In this document: one piece after another, positions 60,700 to 64,000 of the stretch | How positions within the stretch are numbered: position 1 is the stretch's first letter | Layout of the letters: every line of letters begins with the position of its first letter | NCBI RefSeq assembly: GCF_900096905.1 | Contig: NZ_FMYI01000005.1 | Span: 1-64,000 of the forward strand | Direction: 5' to 3' | From: Pelagirhabdus alkalitolerans | Lineage (GTDB): Bacteria > Bacillota > Bacilli > Bacillales > Amphibacillaceae | DNA length: 64,000 bases | Notes under the pieces: model-generated | What the model was told of the DNA's origin: nothing | The model's input: only the letters and a program-made list of their open reading frames with translations | Databases searched by the model: none | Program-made: the position numbers and the translations under genes

Positions 60700-61119
60700 T
60701 TATTTTGCTGTTACATTCAACTCAACATCAATATTTCCTCGTGTCGCTTTAGAGTAAGGACAGAAATCATGAGCCAAGTGTGCTAAATGTTCTGCTTCAC
60801 TTTGCGAGACACCTTTAATCTCGACATTCAACACAACACCTACTTTAAACCCACCATCTTCAGGATCTTTAACTAAACTAACATCTGCTCTAAGTGTTGA
60901 GTCGATTTCTTTTTTCTCTTTACTAGCCATTAAGTTAAGGGCTCCATCAAAACAAGCCGCATATCCTGCTGCAAATAACTGCTCCGGATTCGATCCTTCT
61001 TCATCACTATTTCCAGCTGGGTCAACTAAGTTTAAATCAATTAAACCATCATCCGATTGAACGTGACCTTCACGTCCACCCTCAGCTGTTGCGTGCGATG
61101 TAAATATAATATTACTCAT
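60700..61119 (-). CDS. ohr: Organic hydroperoxide resistance protein (Ohr/OsmC family)
   Basis: A thiol peroxidase of about 139 residues. The two redox Cys are in GYAACFDGALNLM and HDFCPYSKATRGN, the Ohr-type arrangement. It reduces organic hydroperoxides with lipoyl-type cofactors. The frame opens with GTG at 61131, but AAAAGGAG lies directly before it; the ATG at 61119 is better placed. A possible sigma-B promoter lies upstream, which would make it like OhrB of B. subtilis rather than the OhrR-controlled OhrA. No ohrR lies next to it. Confidence 0.9.
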   Translation of the reverse strand: MSNIIFTSHATAEGGREGHVQSDDGLIDLNLVDPAGNSDEEGSNPEQLFAAGYAACFDGALNLMASKEKKEIDSTLRADVSLVKDPEDGGFKVGVVLNVEIKGVSQSEAEHLAHLAHDFCPYSKATRGNIDVELNVTAK

Positions 61120-61160
61120 TCTAATGACCACTCCTTTTAATTTATTGCCTTAATATACCA

Positions 61161-61185
61161 TTACCTTCTTGAAGTCACTTTAAAC
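61161..61185 (-). promoter_or_regulatory. Possible sigma-B promoter of ohr
   Basis: Minus strand: -35 GTTTAA (61185-61180), 13-base spacer, -10 AGGTAA (61166-61161), which keeps four of six bases of GGGTAT. It lies about 45 bases before the ohr start. A TATATT just downstream could instead be a sigma-A -10. Confidence 0.4.
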
Positions 61186-61217
61186 ACGAATTTGTTTAAA
61201 AAATTAATTTCACATAC

Positions 61218-61252
61218 CAAAAAAAGCACATCACCTATTGGCAATGCGCTTT
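61218..61252 (-). terminator. Terminator after pflA
   Basis: Minus strand stem AAAGCGCATTGCC (61252-61240) pairs with GGTGATGTGCTTT (61235-61223), several G-U pairs, then seven T. Confidence 0.85.
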
Positions 61253-61255
61253 ACT

Positions 61256-62002
61256 TTATGAGATGGGGATTGTTTTTTCACGATTTAAAATAGCTTCAGC
61301 ATTTTCAACGCGTTCTTGAGTTGGAGGTTCTACACCCTCAAGCGGATACTTCAAACCTAGGTTTTCCCATTTATAAACACCGAGTTTATGATAAGGTAAA
61401 ACATCGATTCGCTCAACATTAGAAAGGGTCGCAATAAAATCAGATAAGCGCTGTAACAACACATCATCATCACTTCCACCAGGTATTAATACGTGACGAA
61501 CCCAAATCGGAATACCTTTTTCATCTAAATAACGCGCCATATCTAAAATGTGGTCATTTGACACACCCGTTAATTCTTTATGTTTCTCAGCGTCAATTTG
61601 CTTTAAATCATAAAGGATTAAATCTGTCACATCCATCAGTTTATCTAGCGTTTCCATGAATCTAGGAGCCCGACTAAAACATCCACCCGATGAATCGATA
61701 CACGTATGAATCCCTAGTTTTTTCAATTCTGTAAATAACTCTAGTAAAAAATCCGCTTGAATCAACGGCTCTCCACCACTTACTGTTACACCACCACCAG
61801 ACGATTCAAAGAAAGGTTGATAACTTTTAATATCTTCAACAAGTTCTTCAACCGACATTTCCTTGCCACCTGTCATCTTCCATGTGTCTGGATTGTGACA
61901 AAATTGACATCGTAATAAACAGCCTTGAGTAAAAATGATATAACGTAAACCAGGTCCATCAACGGTACCCATCGTTTCGATTGAGTGAATGCGTCCTTTC
62001 AT
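61256..62002 (-). CDS. pflA: Pyruvate formate-lyase activating enzyme
   Basis: A radical SAM enzyme of about 248 residues. The cluster motif Cx3Cx2C is in TQGCLLRCQFCHNPDTW and SAM contacts lie in SGGEPLIQ. It installs the glycyl radical on PflB in the absence of oxygen. The frame opens at ATG 62020, but AGGAGG lies inside it and places the start at ATG 62002 with 7-base spacing. It follows pflB through a hairpin. Confidence 0.96.
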   Translation of the reverse strand: MKGRIHSIETMGTVDGPGLRYIIFTQGCLLRCQFCHNPDTWKMTGGKEMSVEELVEDIKSYQPFFESSGGGVTVSGGEPLIQADFLLELFTELKKLGIHTCIDSSGGCFSRAPRFMETLDKLMDVTDLILYDLKQIDAEKHKELTGVSNDHILDMARYLDEKGIPIWVRHVLIPGGSDDDVLLQRLSDFIATLSNVERIDVLPYHKLGVYKWENLGLKYPLEGVEPPTQERVENAEAILNREKTIPIS

Positions 62003-62025
62003 CGTGCTACCTCCTGTCATGATGA

Positions 62026-62056
62026 AGATAGGGAGAACGATGAGCTCTCCCTATCT
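62026..62056 (-). repeat. Intercistronic hairpin between pflB and pflA
   Basis: AGATAGGGAGA (62026-62036) and TCTCCCTATCT (62046-62056) form a perfect 11-bp stem with a nine-base loop. There is no T run, so it is not a terminator; it may stabilise the pflB message and so lower the relative amount of PflA. Confidence 0.7.
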
Positions 62057-62064
62057 ATTAAAAC

Positions 62065-64000
62065 TTATAAACTTTCATGGAACGTACGGTTAATAACATC
62101 AATTTGTTGTTCTCTTGTTAATTTAACAAAGTTTACAGCGTAACCAGATACTCGAATCGTCAATTGTGGATACTCTTCTGGGTGCTCCATCGCATCCATT
62201 AGTGTTTCACGATCGAATACGTTAACGTTTAAGTGGTGACCCTCTTTCTTCACATAACCGTCAAGCATTGCTGCCAAGTTTTTCTTCCGTTCTTCTTCTG
62301 ATTTTCCTAACGCTTTAGGAACGATTGAGAATGTATTTGAAATACCATCTTGTGCATACTCATATGGCATTTTAGCAACAGAGCTTAATGATGCAAGTGA
62401 ACCGTTTTGGTCACGGCCGTGTAACGGGTTAGCACCTGGTGCAAACGGCTCGCCAGCACGGCGACCATCAGGTGTATTACCTGTTTTCTTACCGTAAACA
62501 ACATTTGATGTGATCGTAAGCAATGACTGCGTATGAACTGAGTCACGATACGTTTTGTGTTGTTTAACTTTATTCATAAATGTTTTCACTAAGTCTGAAG
62601 CAATTTCATCAACACGGTCATCATTGTTACCGTATTTAGGGAAATCTCCTTCAACTTCATAATCCACTGCGATACCATCTTCGTCACGGATCACACGAAC
62701 ATCAGCATATTTAATCGCGCTTAATGAGTCAGCTACTACTGAAAGACCCGCAATACCACACGCCATTGTACGGAATACTTCACGGTCATGAAGTGCCATT
62801 TCAATACGTTCGTAGCTATATTTGTCATGCATGTAATGAATAATGTTTAGTGCGTTAACATAAGTTCCTGCTAACCATTCAAGAATGGTATCGTATTTTT
62901 CCATAACTTCATCATAATCTAAATACTCAGAAGTAATAGGTGCGTAACTTGGCGCAACTTGTGCTTTTGATTTCTCATCAACACCACCGTTGATCGAATA
63001 AAGAAGTGCCTTCGCTAAGTTAACACGTGCACCGAAGAATTGCATTTGCTTACCAATTCGCATAGCAGACACACAGCACGCAATACCATAGTCATCACCA
63101 TAGTATGAACGCATTAAATCGTCATTCTCGTATTGGATCGAGCTAGATTTAATCGACATGTTTGCACAATATTTCTTATAGTTCTCTGGTAACTTCTCTG
63201 ACCAAAGGACTGTTAAGTTTGGCTCTGGAGCAGGACCTAAGTTATCAAGCGTGTGCAAGAAACGATATGAACTCTTTGTAACAAGTGGACGACCATCTTC
63301 AGCAATTCCTGCTAACGATTCAGTTACCCATGTTGGATCTCCACTGAACAAGTCATTATACTCAGGCGTTCTAGCGAATTTCACAAGACGCAATTTCATA
63401 ACGAAGTGATCCACTAATTCTTGAGCTTCTTCTTCTGTTAAAACCCCATTTTCTAGATCGCGTTCAATATAAATATCTAAGAATGTTGACACACGACCTA
63501 AACTCATTGCAGCACCGTTTTGCTCTTTAATAGCTGCTAAATAACCTAAATATAACCACTGGAAAGCTTCTTGTGCATTTTCTGCAGGTCTTGACAAGTC
63601 AAAACCATAAATGTCACCTAATTGCTTTAATTCTTGTAGGGCACGAATTTGCTCCATGTGTTCTTCACGGTCACGAATTACATCGTCACTCATAACACCA
63701 TTTCCACCAATTAAGCTTAGATCAGCTTTTTTCTCTTCAATTAATTTATCTGTTCCGTATAAAGCAACACGACGATAATCACCAATGATACGACCACGGC
63801 CATATGCATCCGGAAGACCTGTTACGATACCTGCGCGGCGCGCGTCACGGATTTCAGGTGTATAAGCGTCAAACACACCTTGATTATGTGTTTTGCGATA
63901 ATCTGTGAATATCTTCTCAACTTCTTCATCTAATTTATAACCATATGATTCAGCTGAGACACTCGCCATACGGATACCGCCGAATGGTTGTAAAGAACGT
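62065..64000 (-). CDS. pflB: Pyruvate formate-lyase (formate acetyltransferase), 5' part outside the window
   Basis: A partial gene: the reading frame stays open to the window edge (RSLQPFGGIR precedes the first internal Met), so about 100 residues of the usual 740-760 are missing. The catalytic Cys pair is in GIACCVSAMR, and the glycyl radical site is in IRVSGYAVNFVKL near the C-terminus. It turns pyruvate and CoA into acetyl-CoA and formate without oxygen, so the organism can ferment. pflA follows in the same unit. Confidence 0.97.
   Translation of the reverse strand, partial: RSLQPFGGIRMASVSAESYGYKLDEEVEKIFTDYRKTHNQGVFDAYTPEIRDARRAGIVTGLPDAYGRGRIIGDYRRVALYGTDKLIEEKKADLSLIGGNGVMSDDVIRDREEHMEQIRALQELKQLGDIYGFDLSRPAENAQEAFQWLYLGYLAAIKEQNGAAMSLGRVSTFLDIYIERDLENGVLTEEEAQELVDHFVMKLRLVKFARTPEYNDLFSGDPTWVTESLAGIAEDGRPLVTKSSYRFLHTLDNLGPAPEPNLTVLWSEKLPENYKKYCANMSIKSSSIQYENDDLMRSYYGDDYGIACCVSAMRIGKQMQFFGARVNLAKALLYSINGGVDEKSKAQVAPSYAPITSEYLDYDEVMEKYDTILEWLAGTYVNALNIIHYMHDKYSYERIEMALHDREVFRTMACGIAGLSVVADSLSAIKYADVRVIRDEDGIAVDYEVEGDFPKYGNNDDRVDEIASDLVKTFMNKVKQHKTYRDSVHTQSLLTITSNVVYGKKTGNTPDGRRAGEPFAPGANPLHGRDQNGSLASLSSVAKMPYEYAQDGISNTFSIVPKALGKSEEERKKNLAAMLDGYVKKEGHHLNVNVFDRETLMDAMEHPEEYPQLTIRVSGYAVNFVKLTREQQIDVINRTFHESL

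Overview
The window looks like a chromosomal stretch of a low-GC, Gram-positive Bacillaceae-type bacterium, probably moderately halophilic or halotolerant and facultatively anaerobic. Three things suggest this. The gene order acpS - lipoprotein - alr - ndoAI/ndoA - rsbRSTUVW-sigB-rsbX - tex - sprT - tRNA cluster is the one known from Bacillus subtilis. Many secreted and some cytosolic proteins are rich in Asp and Glu, and an ectoine/hydroxyectoine-type uptake system is present. A pyruvate formate-lyase and its activase sit at the right edge. The genus cannot be fixed from this window alone. No phage, transposon, CRISPR array or defence island was seen; the window is core genome with 67 protein genes, ten tRNA genes, two riboswitches and many rho-independent terminators.

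Layout, left to right. 1-1200: a ten-gene tRNA cluster on the minus strand with one strong promoter, running out of the window into what looks like an rRNA operon leader. 1319-14260: sprT, tex, the eight-gene sigma-B stress module with its own internal sigma-B promoter, the EndoA/EndoAI toxin-antitoxin pair as a separate transcription unit, alr, a LolA-like lipoprotein, nnr and acpS. 14375-20330: rhomboid protease, CshA helicase, an esterase unit, and a unit with a MarR regulator, a GNAT and a PopT-like undecaprenyl-phosphate transporter. 20606-24690: an HD-domain hydrolase and the EhuBCDA-type ABC transporter with a structured leader and an internal attenuator-like hairpin. 24695-31985: a glucan phosphorylase under a likely CcpA site, typA, and a CssRS-HtrA secretion-stress module. 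31989-37900: a Mn/Zn ABC transporter with two matched operator-like palindromes, two tandem acetyltransferases, trhO with an unexplained structured leader, and a glutathione peroxidase homologue.

37918-48880: riboflavin operon ribDE-ribBA-ribH under an FMN riboswitch, murB, an NAD(P)-binding protein, then carAB-argF. 48882-53466: argGH under ARG-box-like operators, ddl and a small membrane protein. 53676-55411: glnK-amtB with a GlnR/TnrA-type box. 55508-64000: a DJ-1/PfpI protein, thiamine salvage operon thiDME under a TPP riboswitch, signal peptidase I, flavodoxin, proC, Ohr, and pflB-pflA (pflB cut by the window edge).

The genes fit a picture of stress-ready salt-tolerant physiology: sigma-B control, secretion-stress sensing, osmolyte import, peroxide defence, and arginine, riboflavin and nitrogen control by standard regulators. 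I did not find a convincing novel multi-gene system. The most unusual signals are regulatory: the trhO leader, the ehu leader, the paired operators upstream of the metal transporter, and a metal-binding lipoprotein that lacks its first canonical His ligand. Several start codons are placed by Shine-Dalgarno position and differ from the longest possible reading frame.
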